Source: Perkinsus marinus ATCC 50983 (lineage: Eukaryota; Perkinsozoa; Perkinsida; Perkinsidae). From it: a DNA stretch of 38,786 nucleotides. The position numbers and the translations under genes are program-made. The stretch lies in NCBI RefSeq assembly GCF_000006405.1, contig NW_003200561.1, positions 1 to 38,786 on the forward strand. Reading direction: 5' to 3'. This document shows positions 12,301 to 22,847 of the stretch, one piece after another (position 1 is the first letter of the stretch; each line of letters begins with the position of its first letter). Below the pieces are notes generated by a model. That model was not told the origin of the DNA. It saw only the letters and a list, made by a program, of their open reading frames with translations, and made no database searches.

Positions 12301-13489
12301 ACAAGACGATGCCTGCCGAAACTGGTCTCATTGTATATCGCTGTGCTCTGAGAGCGCACAGTCGAACGCCTAGGTTCCAGTCGAATAGGTAGAACCGTAG
12401 CACAGACGCCAGTCGGCCAAGTATATGGTTGGTATCTGAAGCCCAACGAGTTATATCATCCATTCACTTCTATGAGAACAATTACTCATCATAGCTGAAG
12501 CCAAGCCTTTGAATGCTCCCTGTTGAGGACCAACGGTCGGCAATGGTGTGGCCGAAGGGGACGCAGTGGTTGATGATGCTGTAGACGACAGAACCTGGAG
12601 AGACGGCATCTAGCAGCCAGAATGGTTGGTATTATTCTTACTGTGGTGGCCCTGCGTATAAGATCCATCTTCCTTTTGGTATCCCCAACAACCATAGCTC
12701 TCTGCTTCAGTTCCTTACATATATTCTCCAATACTAGGACCTGATCGTTGCTCAACATTCCACCAGTCAGGACATTCTACGAGACAACTCTACTAAAAGC
12801 TCATCTATATGATTTCGTCCCGAGAGAAAGCCAGTAGTAACCCCTTCAGCGCTGTATAGCTGATATAGTAATGTCAATACTGTATTGAGATTGCGTCTGC
12901 GGCTGGCGTACATGACGAACGATCGCATCCCGCATTCATGCAAAGTACTCCGACACAAAGGATGCCCAGCAATAGTGTAATGCCCCCAATACATCGCCAG
13001 AGCGTGCCGAAATTCAACTAGCACCATAGGCCGAGCGCCTTCACTGACATCGTTAGTCTTTCCTATATATACCCCACCACAAGGAGCATTGGTGCCACCT
13101 GTACTACCTTTTGAGGTTCCAAACTGCCAGATGCTGATAGCTCCAATGCAAGATATTCCCTCTTGTCAACAGCCAGACTGTGATCGAATGATATCCCTGT
13201 GCCTAACCGGTCCATCGTCCCGTACTCCATCGTATCCAACACCATTACCCGGTGCGAACATGTTAGCCGCAAACACTGTAGCCCTACGACTACTCCTCAG
13301 CGGCACTGCAGGCTTAGTAGAAGTGGTCTTCGCTTGACTCAATTCGACAGAAGAAGGAGGAGTGCCATCCTCGGTAGTTGCCCCTGGGAAGTCTGATGTA
13401 CTATGAATAAGATGTTCTGTGGGTGAAGAGGGCGATGACATGAATAAAATCGAACCGATCCTCGACAGAGGTGTCCTGAATGATGACAT
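3382..13489 (-). CDS. Rictor / Pianissimo homologue, TORC2 scaffold (multi-exon)
   Basis: Rictor is the defining subunit of TOR complex 2, a helical-repeat scaffold needed for AGC-kinase phosphorylation and actin and growth control. Segments collinear with animal and fungal Rictor can be read in order along the minus strand. A Ser/Pro-rich N-terminus runs from 13489. N-terminal repeats lie near 12178-12075 (ERAAAMKFIRRW), 12022-11949 (MVAIANSG) and 11790-11615. The RICTOR_M core at about 8900-8645 has SKVLSTRDYSLWHW and later FLKRLLRFFSPSK. REYGAMIG and STREGVALLQKYDIYRLIYR follow at 7724-7440, then the RasGEF_N_2-like segment at 6445-6262. RICTOR_V lies at 4925-4608 (NIGAGGELG, HCKHLCLRGSAIYALSLL). 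After a Ser-rich linker the last exons (4239-3382) resemble the conserved extreme C-terminus of animal Rictor. I can place several introns of 40-55 bases (for example 4022-3972) but not every junction, so the span is firmer than the exon list. An in-frame ATG at 13531 is an alternative start. Confidence 0.85.
3972..4022 (-). other. Probable 51-nt in-frame intron in the Rictor 3' region
   Basis: On the minus strand this segment starts GTGAGTACC and ends CTGTTAG, a good donor and acceptor. Its length is 51 bases, so retention would keep the frame open and add 17 mostly hydrophobic residues to an otherwise acidic Ser-rich linker. I read it as an intron. Confidence 0.6.
11200..11575. repeat. Minisatellite, about 50-bp unit, inside a Rictor intron
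   Basis: About eight tandem copies of a unit near 50 bases begin with GCTGGCATAGCGGCCCCAT and continue with an A/T-rich half ending in CAGTATATTTC. Copies start near 11214, 11264, 11315 (degenerate), 11364, 11414, 11464, 11514 (shortened) and 11546. The exon upstream in the gene ends at a good donor at 11615, so the array lies in an intron that is far longer than the gene's others. The regular 50-base spacing and point differences between copies mark it as a true tandem array. Confidence 0.9.
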
Positions 13490-13722
13490 CTTTTGTAAAT
13501 TACATAAGAACTCTACATTTCGTTCGTTCACATTATGAACGATTTATACACGCCTTATACCCATGCTATCAGTACCCATCATCCCTCCATTTAAAAACTG
13601 ATATAGCACGCAACAGAGATGCAGCTGTCTGAACAACGAGGCATGCGCATAGCTCATGCTGATATATCAAAAACAGGAAGACGCTGATGATTCGATAGAA
13701 TCGAAGCTTGAGTGATTGATCA

Positions 13723-14618
13723 TCACAATACGGAAATACCTCTTCGGGATTGACAAGTGATCACGCTCACCGACTTAGCTGGGCCACCGCGTGTCACCTT
13801 TATTTTGTCGGAGAATACGAATCTAGAGTCCACTGGTAAAGTGCGGCTGTTGATCTTCCTTTCCCTCTGTATGTCAACTATATATGGGATCTTCACATAG
13901 GCTATGCACATGATCAAGCTGAGGACGCAGGTAATCGTGAGGGTATAGAGAAGATAGAAAATAGTCAACCTAAAGCAGTAGGAGTTCTGTTGGTGATAGA
14001 AGCTTATTGAGTACTTTGTGGATGTAGGCCTCATCCGCCATTTAGTAGGAGGGGCGAACCCTATTGGTAGTAGACCACCACTTTGGACGGGTAGGTCTAT
14101 GGGAGCTAGACCAGGCCGACCCATAGTCGAGCTGACATCACATAACGAATCTACAGTTGTGATAACCCTCTACTATCAATGAGGGGCATGTCAGCATCTC
14201 CGTGCTTTTTGACTCTCCCTTGCACTACTACCTGGGCAAGTTCAACCCCATAACGCCGCCCTCAGTAGTCGTTGCCCTTCGCCGAAGCATCATATGAGGT
14301 GACTGAAGACTCGAGATGAACTTGCCTCCCAACCCATTATAAACCCACTTTAGTTTGGTCTCCTCCTACCCTGCCAACGATGCTTTCATCGCTATTCAAT
14401 CTGTGATGGTGACGATGATGATGATGCTGTGATGTCGAAGGCCCCAGGAAAACACCAGAGCCGTGATGATGACTCTTAGTGCGGCTCTGAGAGGGGGGTA
14501 AACTACTAGGCAGGTTTCAATGGAAGAGTACCTTCTCAGTGTGGTGTCGTTGGGCACCTCCAGCACCGAGAGCTAATAAAATAGTGACGCTTATGGAAAC
14601 GACGTAGAAGCTGGGCAT
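13723..14618 (-). CDS. Predicted His-rich secreted or membrane protein, unknown function
   Basis: I do not recognise the family. Four exons join with matching phases: 14618-14532, 14486-14370, 14302-14232 and 14131 downward. The first exon encodes a classical signal peptide (MPSFYVVSISVTILLALGAG), which fixes the start. The second is histidine-rich (HHH, then HHHHRHHH). The fourth contains a strongly hydrophobic span (about FYLLYTLTITCVLSLIMCIAY) followed by basic residues, consistent with a type I membrane protein having a His-rich outer domain. The frame can read on to a stop at 13723, or a donor at 13770 (GTGAGCG) could splice to a different short tail, so the C-terminus is unsure. It is divergent from the mitoferrin gene and sits upstream of Rictor on the same strand. 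The His clusters could bind metal; that is inference only. Confidence 0.6.
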
Positions 14619-14946
14619 TGGTCAAGGCCACTGCAAAATCGTTTGAGTGGAGTTTCACGATGGAGATTCGAAATGAAAGTTTCTTCGTAGAATAAATTCC
14701 CCTAGGTGAGAACGAAGCCTCTTCGTTTCTACTGAGATCCGATAAGATAATTGAAAATCCGAATCGGTATACAAAACCGGCCTGACAACCACGAAAGTTA
14801 AATGATGCTGATGGTGGTCGACCAAGACAGCAAAGTGTGCTGCTGGGCGCGCGCTAAATTTTGGTAATTTCGTGGCGCGCGACATGGAGAAGAATCTTGA
14901 GTGAGTAGTAGGTAGATAATAGACAGCAGTCAGTGTTGAGTGCCAA
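14619..14946. promoter_or_regulatory. Bidirectional promoter region between His-rich gene and mitoferrin
   Basis: This spacer of 328 bases separates two start codons pointing away from each other and so should drive both genes. Within it, at about 14845-14882, two GC-rich blocks (GGCGCGCGC and GGCGCGCG) flank AT-rich sequence as an imperfect inverted repeat. No TATA box is evident. Confidence 0.35.
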
Positions 14947-16732
14947 ATGACTTCTTCCGAATCTTCCTCCTCAAGTAGCGAGGCTGGCGGCTCGTCAAGC
15001 TTTGAAGAGGCTCTAGAGTGGGAGGATTGGAAAGGGGACATACCCTTCATTCACCACGCCATTGCTGGTTCATGTGCTGGTATTGCTGAACACGTGGCCA
15101 CGTTCCCTTTAGACACTATAAAGGTATGCTACCACTACATAGTATAGTGTGTTCTGAGGCATCTTATGTCAGACCCGAATGCAAGCCTATTCTGGTGCTG
15201 GTGGCAGCGTACGATTATCAGCCGTTTTAGAGGCGGTACGGTCTGAGTACGGTCTTAAAGGCTTCGTTCGGGGCTGGGGAGCGATAGCTACTGGCTGTGT
15301 CCCGGCTCATATCGCTTTGTTTTCCGTATATGAGAAATTAAAGAACGTGTAGTAGATCGCTGCAAGCGGAGTTATAATGGAAGTTGCCTTTTCAGAATGG
15401 GTGTTCAAAACGAGCACTGTGCGTATCGCGTGCCCAAGTCACTGCTATGTGGTGCACTAGCCCAGTTCGCCCACGATAGGTACACTCTATGTTATGCCTA
15501 TACTATATAGCTCATTGTTCAGTATACTAACGCCGATGGACGTCGTGAAGCAACGGTTGCAACTTGGGTGTTATCGAGGAACCTTCCACTGTGTCAAGAG
15601 CATGGTAGTGCTCGGGTGGAATATACATTAATAATTTTATTTTCTTACATACCACTCCTTTATCAAATGGCACGGGTAGGTACGTACAGAAGGCGCTGTG
15701 TCACTTTTCCGGTCCTTGCCTATAACGGCACTAATGAACGCCCCACAAGGAGCAGTGACTGTAAGCATACCACCCTATGTCTCCCTGGATCGAGGGCCTT
15801 CCTAGGTAGCTGTGAATGAGGCTATCAAACGTGTATGGGGAATAGGAGAGGGCGATAAGAATCATCTGCCGGCCTACTTTATAGCCGCGGGAATAGCTGG
15901 TCATAATGGGAGGGGTTAGTTTAGGAAGAATAGACCGGGGAATGACTCATCACTCAAGTTGCCATTCAGTTTCATAGAATGGCAACTTTTGTCAAAAATG
16001 GTTTACAAGGGCGCACACTGAGTTCGGGTTCAACAGGACGCGCGGCATTTCATTTCGTCGTCTTATGCATAGTTGTTGTCGATGACGACTACCGCATCAG
16101 GTGGTATAGCATCATTGACTACCCAGCCCTTGGATGTTATTAAGACCCGTCTCCAGACTCAGGACTGTTTGTGTCGAAAGGACCAGACCAAAATGCGGCC
16201 TCAGGTGATACTCCGATACTACCTACGCTTTGGAAAGCATTTTTGTATCAGATTTGTCCTCGGAAGGCAGCTGCCTTACAGGCTCGTGGAATCGTCTCAG
16301 CCACCGGGGAACTCCTCGTGGACCCTTCTGAGGTACTCATTGGTAACGGGCAACGTGGTCCATCATCCCATACAGATCCCAGAGGCCACCATGGCCAAGC
16401 TCAAGGCTAGAGGTATCGACCTCAATAACATCAAAGCGAGCATGGCCCCTCCGATGAGGGCAGCCCAGGTAGTACAACTATCCTTTTCTCATTGTAATTC
16501 ATCGTTGCTGCATCTTAGACCGCCCCCCGGTACGGATCAGTGTCGTCTGCAGCTAAACTAATATGGAAAGAGGAGGGCTTCAGAGGATTCTTCAGAGTAA
16601 TAATTATAATACTGTTTCTACCATACAAGCTAACATCAGGGCATGGTACCGAGATTCTGCCTCGCCATACCGGCTACTGCGACCTGTTGGGGAACCTACG
16701 AGACCGTCAAGGCTCTATTAGCCCGACTGTGA
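14947..16732 (+). CDS. Mitochondrial carrier, mitoferrin type (SLC25A28/37, Mrs3/4), complete
   Basis: Mitoferrins import ferrous iron across the inner mitochondrial membrane for haem and Fe-S cluster synthesis. Eleven exons join in phase to a 380-residue protein: 14947-15123, 15173-15348, 15396-15479, 15523-15604, 15680-15760, 15806-15899, 16101-16204, 16252-16332, 16376-16468, 16519-16596 and 16640-16732. The three carrier repeats show PLDTIKTRMQ, PMDVVKQRLQ and PLDVIKTRLQ. The mitoferrin-like context is GIAEHVATFPLDTIK, GCVPAHIALFSVYE and LMNAPQGAVTVAVNE. An insertion of about 60 hydrophilic residues follows the third signature, before the last helices (GFRGFFRGMVPR). The N-terminal 30 residues are Ser/Glu-rich. 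The introns are 43-75 bases except intron 6 (201 bases) and a few of 50. The 3' half recurs after the assembly gap. Other iron- or cofactor-type carriers are possible, but the repeat-1 and repeat-2 context favours mitoferrin. Confidence 0.88.
15956..15988. repeat. Perfect 12-bp stem-loop in mitoferrin intron 6
   Basis: The arms AAGTTGCCATTC and GAATGGCAACTT are perfect complements around a 9-base loop. They lie in the longest intron of the gene. The role is unknown. Confidence 0.6.
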
Positions 16733-16994
16733 TCGTCAACTTAGCCATTCGTTTCACTGCCGTGTACTATAAACTGGCGGCTCCAAATGAACCGCATACA
16801 ATTGGAAAGGCATATCTAAGCCTCTGCTGTATTATACTCACCGTTCGAAGTTTGCTTTCACTGGACTAGCATTGAGATGATACAAAATGTTTCCTTTCCA
16901 AAATTGGAATTACTTGTGTTAAGAGCAACTCAAATGCTGTTATTTCGTCTTGAAAAAAAACCAGGGGCATGTCATAAAAATTCGTCGGCTACGA

Positions 16995-18306
16995 CTACAA
17001 CTTTCCCTTCTGAAAACCTTGTGCCTGTAGGGCCTCTGCAAGCGCGGCCACACCGGTTTTAGCAATTTCCCTACGGGAGTTGTAACCCATGAGACCAATC
17101 CTCCACACCTTCCCTGCCAGCTCTCCCAAAGCAAGTCCGATTTCGATGTTGAACTTTTCCCTCATATAGACGACGACAGCTTTGCCGTCAACGCCTTGAG
17201 GAATGCGGACCGTAGTCAGACTCGGCAAACGAATGTCATCATCAGTAACGAGCACTTCTAGGTCCAACTTCTTCAGCTCATCTACGAGATAGTCGGCGTT
17301 TGACTGGTGACGGGCCCACACGTTCTCGAGACCTTCCTCAGCTACTAGTTGGAGAGCGGCCCTCATAGCGTAGATCATCGAGATGGGTGCAGTATGATGA
17401 TAGACGCGCGGGGCACCGCCAGAACTCTGAATGTACTTCCTTATCATGGTCATATCCAAATACCAATTGGGCACCTGCGAAAAGAATGACCAATACAATT
17501 AGACATGTGAACTTGCTTCTACCGGAGTGGTTCTGGCAGCGAGTTTGGTCAGAGCTCGATCGCCGAAAGTGAGAGGGGCCACGCCAGGGGGGCATCCCAT
17601 GCACTTCTGGGTACCAGCATAGGCGGCATCAACCATCCATTCGTCGAGATAGACTGGAACCCCACATATTGACGTCACAGTATCGAGCAGCAGAAGACAG
17701 TCGTGTTCCCTGCACAGGTCGCCGATACCGTCCATGGGCTGCTTGGTCCCAGTAGAGGTCTCAGCATGACAGATCCACATGAGCTTGGGCTTATGCTCCT
17801 CGAGACCAGCACGGATCTCATCCAAGGTAAACACTGTGCCGTAAGGCTTCCTAATGTGCTCGACCTTAGCACCGTACCGACTGTGCATATCAAGAGCACG
17901 CTCTCCGAAATAGCCGTTGACGCATATAAGGTGGGTGTCACCAACCTCAGTCAAGTTAGCGATGGCGGCTTCCCAGGCGGCACTCCCGGTACCTTAGGAA
18001 AGCCGTATAGAAATCACTGAATCGTATACTCACCAGACACGGGGATGGTGAAGGTGTTTTTGGTCTGCCACACATAGCGGAGGAGCTTCTTGAGATCTTC
18101 GACGATGACCAGAAAATCGACGTCCATATGGCCGACCTGAGCACGACAGTTTACGAGGTGGTCTAAAGTGAAGGACCCACCTGTGGGAGGGACATAGCGG
18201 CGTGGACCTCGGGGTGGGCGTTCTGGGGCCCAGGGCCAAGGAGAAGTCTTGTGGGGCCTTTGAAGGGCTTCACCTCGCCAGAAGAGAAGGGGTTGTCTAC
18301 CAGCAT
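16995..18306 (-). CDS. AGXT: Alanine-glyoxylate / serine-pyruvate aminotransferase, copy 1
   Basis: This class V, PLP-dependent enzyme transfers the amino group of alanine or serine to glyoxylate, giving glycine; in animals it works in peroxisomes or mitochondria. Four exons (18306-18181, 18136-18034, 17992-17523, 17474-16995) join in phase to 392 residues, the same length as human AGT. Family motifs follow in order: LLLGPGPQNAHPEV near residue 21, VSGTGSAAWEA near 75, NGYFGERA near 102, HAETSTG near 152, LLLDTVTSICGVP with the pyridine-binding Asp180, and GTQKCMGCPPG with the expected Schiff-base lysine at 206. The protein ends in GKL, close to a type 1 peroxisomal targeting signal, and no clear mitochondrial presequence is seen. 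It converges on mitoferrin and is divergent from the ABCG gene. It differs from the second copy by a few residues (for example Val/Ala in exon 2). Confidence 0.95.
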
Positions 18307-18607
18307 GTGGGGACAAAAACTACCCTGAGAAATAGTATACTGACGATTTCCACACGCAAGGAAACCTTCCTGTGTGAGCTCCGAGATGAGTTCAAGTCTA
18401 GTCTGTCACTAAATCACATATATGAGCTCCTATCAATGGAAATACCGGCAAACGAAGTTCATAACCGTAATTCGAGTCATTGCTATCCCACGAGTAGAAT
18501 GTGTTATACACCTCTTGTACGGACGAGACGTACGAGGCTCCAGAAGCTCTCAAGAACGCATGACCATGAAGTTGCGTTCAGGGGCGTGCGCACTTTCGTC
18601 TGCGCAA
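18307..18607. promoter_or_regulatory. Divergent AGXT/ABCG spacer, left part (copy 1)
   Basis: This stretch runs upstream of the AGXT start toward the ABCG gene and matches the second copy closely until the transposon insertion. It should hold the AGXT promoter. A short open frame spans part of it, but it is not conserved in a coding manner between the two copies. Confidence 0.35.
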
Positions 18608-20419
18608 GATGCTTTGGATTACGCCACTTTTGTACTAATCCACTTTTGTACCAAATCAAGTAGCGCTCGCCCCTATTTTAAAAACTTCCCTTCGGGAAGC
18701 GCTTCGCTCCGCGAACCACTTCTGTGCTAAAATCGTTCCTTTTGTGGAAAATTTGACCCAGTTGATTGAGCTTGTACCACTCTCAAACCACTTCTGAACC
18801 AAATGAAATAGCGCTCGCCTTAGAACAAAAATAGCAAATAGTTGATCGAATAGCTCTCCGTCAGGTCGAAAACTGAGCAGAGGTCCTGACTCAAGGAAGT
18901 ACTATTCCTGATGACATCGTGGATATGTGGATGGCTATGCTCTGTCGGCAGGGTGGGGTTACAGCTGCTCGAGGCGTATTGGTGGGAACAACTCACTTCG
19001 GCTTCTCGCGGGTCATTGATAGCATCCTGAAAGCCGTGAGCTCTATCTCCAACCCGTTCTAGATCCGACATGTGGGCACTATGCCGCATCTGCCGTTGTG
19101 GGTGGTCAGGTGTATTTCATGGACAGTATGAATATGTCGGTCATGTCTTCGGGTTTTTTTTGGACAAGCCCTACGCCAGCTGTATGGTTCAAAATGTGTA
19201 CTTAATAATTCGGGTTACGGGAGCAATTTATGCGGAGTTTTTGTTATCGCTAAACTCAACTCTGGTTTTTTAACCGCCAGTGGTTTCATCTTTCCGTGTT
19301 CGATGAAGCTGTATGAGATACCATTCGGTTGCATGCATTACTAGGAAAGAAAATAGCAGGTTTCCGGAAATCTTTCCCGCGCCAGCTAGCATGTTATTCT
19401 CACCTGAAGGGAAATTCAATACCTGAGTTTAAAGTTTTTTATGAGTGTAGTTGTCAATTAAATATTCCACAGATAATTCCTTAATATCGGACGACGATGA
19501 TAAGCGTTCATTGATCACCCAAGTTGGGTGACCCAACTAGCTATGTCTGCAGTGCAGACTCTGCACCCTTATCAGAACTTTTGCCGCTATGTATCAAAAC
19601 CACAGTTACTAGTGAACATAATTCCTAATCTATTGATGATTTCCGAAACCATAGCTTTGACTACGTTACTTAACGTACGAAGTATAACCACTAGCGGCTA
19701 GTAAACCTCAACACAGTGTACTAACTTAAGCTGTAGCCTAAGTCCTAGGCCAGTAAGAATGAGAAGCTTAGCTCACTCCTGTCCTCAGTCTAACCTTTAA
19801 GAGCACTGGGCAAGTGCCCGAGTAAGGCCTCAGCACGCATGCAGAAATACGTGACGCCACCGGTGTCACGGCGCACAAAAATAACAGTAATAACAGAGTA
19901 ATACAGTCAAGTACAAACACCGGGAAACCGTATAATGGTTCATGAGTCTCCGTACACTGCGCTGGAGCGCACAACGGTCTGTAATAATTACGACATAATT
20001 TAGGAGTCTACACTTGTAGACTACAAGGAATGAGGTTATACGTTGAGACTTGTTAAATTGCGTTAGACGCAGGACGTCCTCGGCTCTCCTCGCAGTGAGG
20101 GCTTCACTCACAGTAGCGGAAGGCAGGTCGTTTTAAGACGTGTGAAAAAACCCAAGTCGTAAAATTTAACCCGTGCAAAAGCATCCCAAAAATTTAGTGC
20201 AGAAGTGGAAGTAAAGTTTCACCCGGTGTCAAAAATTTCTTTATCGGAAAAAATAAAGTGAGTAAAAACGTGCAGAATTTGGTACAACAGTGGATATTTT
20301 ACCCACTAAAAAACTTAATCGTTTGCGTGCGAAAAAGTCCAGATCCGGTATAAATCGCTCACCTATCATCGTTTAGTACAAAAGTGGTTTAGTACAGAAG
20401 TGGAGACACGATGCTTTGG
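18608..20419. mobile_element. Non-autonomous DNA transposon inserted in copy 1 only
   Basis: The second copy of this locus lacks about 1.8 kb found here. The insert is bounded by the direct repeat GATGCTTTGG at 18608-18617 and 20410-20419, a likely 10-bp target-site duplication. Just inside lie inverted ends: the left has CCACTTTTGTACTAAT at 18624 followed by CCACTTTTGTACCAAAT at 18640. The right end (20372-20403) is the complement of the same doubled motif. Further degenerate copies of the motif occur inside near both ends (about 18717, 18786, 20200, 20280), like subterminal transposase-binding repeats. Six unmatched bases separate each TIR from the duplication. No transposase can be seen, so it would need an enzyme in trans. 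The TSD length would fit a Mutator-like family, but that is tentative. Confidence 0.8.
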
Positions 20420-20706
20420 GGGTTCGTTTCGAAACGTCGAATGGTTTGGTTCTTCAACACTTCGTACAGGGGCCATCGCTTGGTACCATTATGCCTGATA
20501 GACCGATACAGTGTGTGTTGGTATTACGGACAGCGATGGATAAAGAGCTTTCCGAAAGTGACTTGTCTCATACCGATGCCCTATTGGTGACTAGACAAAC
20601 TTCCTTGTTACACTATGCAAACATCGTGAGCCACCACTGCCGTCTTGTCGCGCGGCTTAGTCTTCTATCGTATTGCTCCTGGTCTTCTTAGTGTTAGATT
20701 CCCAGT
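20420..20706 (+). promoter_or_regulatory. ABCG upstream region, copy 1
   Basis: This stretch runs from the transposon's right flank to the ABCG start codon. It matches 26500-26783 of the second copy. It should contain the proximal promoter and leader; no motif is recognisable. Confidence 0.3.
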
Positions 20707-22677
20707 ATGACCACTACAACATCAGACTCCGAGCCCGTCGCCCCTGGTCCATTCCGCGCTAAGGACCTCGAGCACAGCACCTCTGCATTTCGGTGTATAT
20801 CCGAAGCCCATCATGGGTAGGTTACCACCGAGTTCCTAACCGGTGGCAGGCAAAGAGTGTTCGTAGATTCGTGTCTACTTTCAGGCAATCCGGCTCAAGT
20901 CTGGAGTGGAACAATCTTACGTTCAAGATCGGTGACAAGACTATCCTTAAAGACTGCACTGGTCTGCTCAAGCCAGGGGAGCTCACAGCAGTGTTAGGCC
21001 CCTCGGGGTCGGGCAAATCTACGTTGATGAACGTCCTTGGTGGTCGTCAACGGGCCAAGGGCAACGGGAAGTCCTTCGAAGGAGCGGTGTCCTTCTCCGG
21101 TCAAGTCGACGAGCCCGTAAGGTTCCGTAGCCGCATTGCCTATGTGATGCAAGACGATTCGCTCATCGCGACGAGTACCCCTCGGGAGATCCTCGAGTTC
21201 TCCGCCCGGCTGCGCTTGGGTGCTAAGCAGAACATGACCAAGGATGAGGTAAAGCTTGTTAGTGTTCTCTTCCCCGTCCATCTCGCTCCATTTTTAGGTT
21301 AAATGCCTTGTTCAGGATCTTATTGAGTCATTGCGTCTCACATCATGCTCGGAGACTCTTGTTGGCAACGAGCTTATCAAGGGCATTTCTGGTGGCGAGA
21401 GAAAGCGCACCTCGGTTGGTGTGGAGTTGATCACTAAGCCTGACATGATCTTCCTCGATGAGCCTCTCTCGGGTTTGGACTCGTACGCTGCCTTCACTAC
21501 TGTTACGGTCCTCAAGGAGCTGGCCGAGTCCGGCGTTCCAGTTATGATTACTGTTCACCAGCCGTCTAGTGAGATCTACCAGCTCTTCGATAACGTCATG
21601 ATTTTATCCGCTGGGGAGATGGTCTACTATGGGAAGACCAGTAAAGTCACAGAATTCTTCGACGTGCATGGGGGCCTACGGTGTCCGTCCAACTTCAACC
21701 CTGCGGACTTCGTGCTCTTCGTACTGCAGACGGAACCGCAAGAAACTATCCAAAAGTTGGTATCAGCGTACAAGAAGAATGCTGAGGAGAATATCGTACC
21801 TGCTATCAACAGCATCCGACAGACGCACAAGGAACTCGCTATTGATACGACTGGTCCTGGTCGGGCCAGCATGATGGTCCAATTCCGAGAGCTTCTCTAT
21901 AGGGAGATACAGGGTACAATGAGAAACCCTGTGGTCCTTATTATGCGGTATATGATACTTCTGGTTCTCGGTCTGACGTTCGCCCTCATCTTTTTTGACG
22001 TTGGTGAGAGCAGAGATCAAGACTATTGGCTCGGCAACGCTGCTGTGTTCCAGAGCTATTTCGGTGCCATTGTCGCTCTCAACATTATGGCCATGATGGG
22101 ATCTGCTCAGACCGCCGTCCTAGCCTACCCGGCTCAGCGAGGTATCTTCTTACGTGAGTATGCGTCGAACATGTACTCCGCCGTGCCCTATGTTGCATCT
22201 AAGACCTTGGTTGAGCTCCCACTGTCGTTCGCCGACTCGCTCTTCTTGATGATAATAACCTATTGGTTGATGAACCTCCAAGGCAACTTTATTCTGTGGG
22301 TGCTCACTTTATGGCTGGTGAATCTGTGCGCTTCGTCTCTGGCCCAAGTCCTCGGCGCCTCCTGTAATTCAGCAGCTCAGGCTATTCAAGTCCTACCCCT
22401 ACTAACAGTGCCACAGATCCTATTCGGTGGTATTTTCACTCCGATCGAGAACATACCAGTGTGGCTTCGCTGGTTGCAGTACGTATGCTTTCTGAAATAC
22501 GGTGTAAATATCGCATATTTGATTGAATTCGGTGACGATTTTGACGTTATCAATGATCAACAAAATATTGATCCTGACCTCATTGGTCTCTATTTGGGTG
22601 TCACATTTGGTCTTCTTGTTGTAATGAGAGTAACATCTATTATTATTCTGAAGAAGAAAGCGAAGTTCGTTTTCTAA
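20707..22677 (+). CDS. ABCG (White-type) half transporter, copy 1
   Basis: ABCG half transporters dimerise to export lipids, sterols or small hydrophobic molecules. Three exons (20707-20816, 20885-21248, 21298-22677) join in phase to 617 residues. The nucleotide-binding domain comes first: Walker A GPSGSGKST at 75-83, signature ISGGERKR at 188-195, Walker B MIFLDEP ending near 214, D-loop SGLDS and the switch histidine in HQPSSE near 245. The ABC2-type membrane domain follows with about six spans from residue 350 and the typical late motifs GGIFTPIENIP and FLKYGVN. The N-terminus before the ABC domain is short and Ser/Thr-rich with no signal peptide, as expected for this reversed (NBD-first) architecture. 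The start at 20707 is supported because exon 1 splices in phase to exon 2. It differs from the second copy at only about six residues. The substrate is unknown. Confidence 0.94.
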
Positions 22678-22847
22678 AGTTGTTAACTTTGCTATATTCT
22701 CTCAGTATTGAAAGTTAATTACGACATCTAGACCTATACCGGAGCAGTCGCCTCCGTCGTGAGGAGTCTGGACTCCGATTATTACGCCGTGTATGGTGCA
22801 CGTTGGTGAGTTGAAGAACTCTTGCGTTTGTTAGTGTCATGCGAGTC

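Noticed and set aside
14655-15050. 131-codon minus-strand ORF over the mitoferrin start
   Set aside because: It is antisense to a well-supported exon and its composition mirrors the Ser/Glu-rich sense strand.
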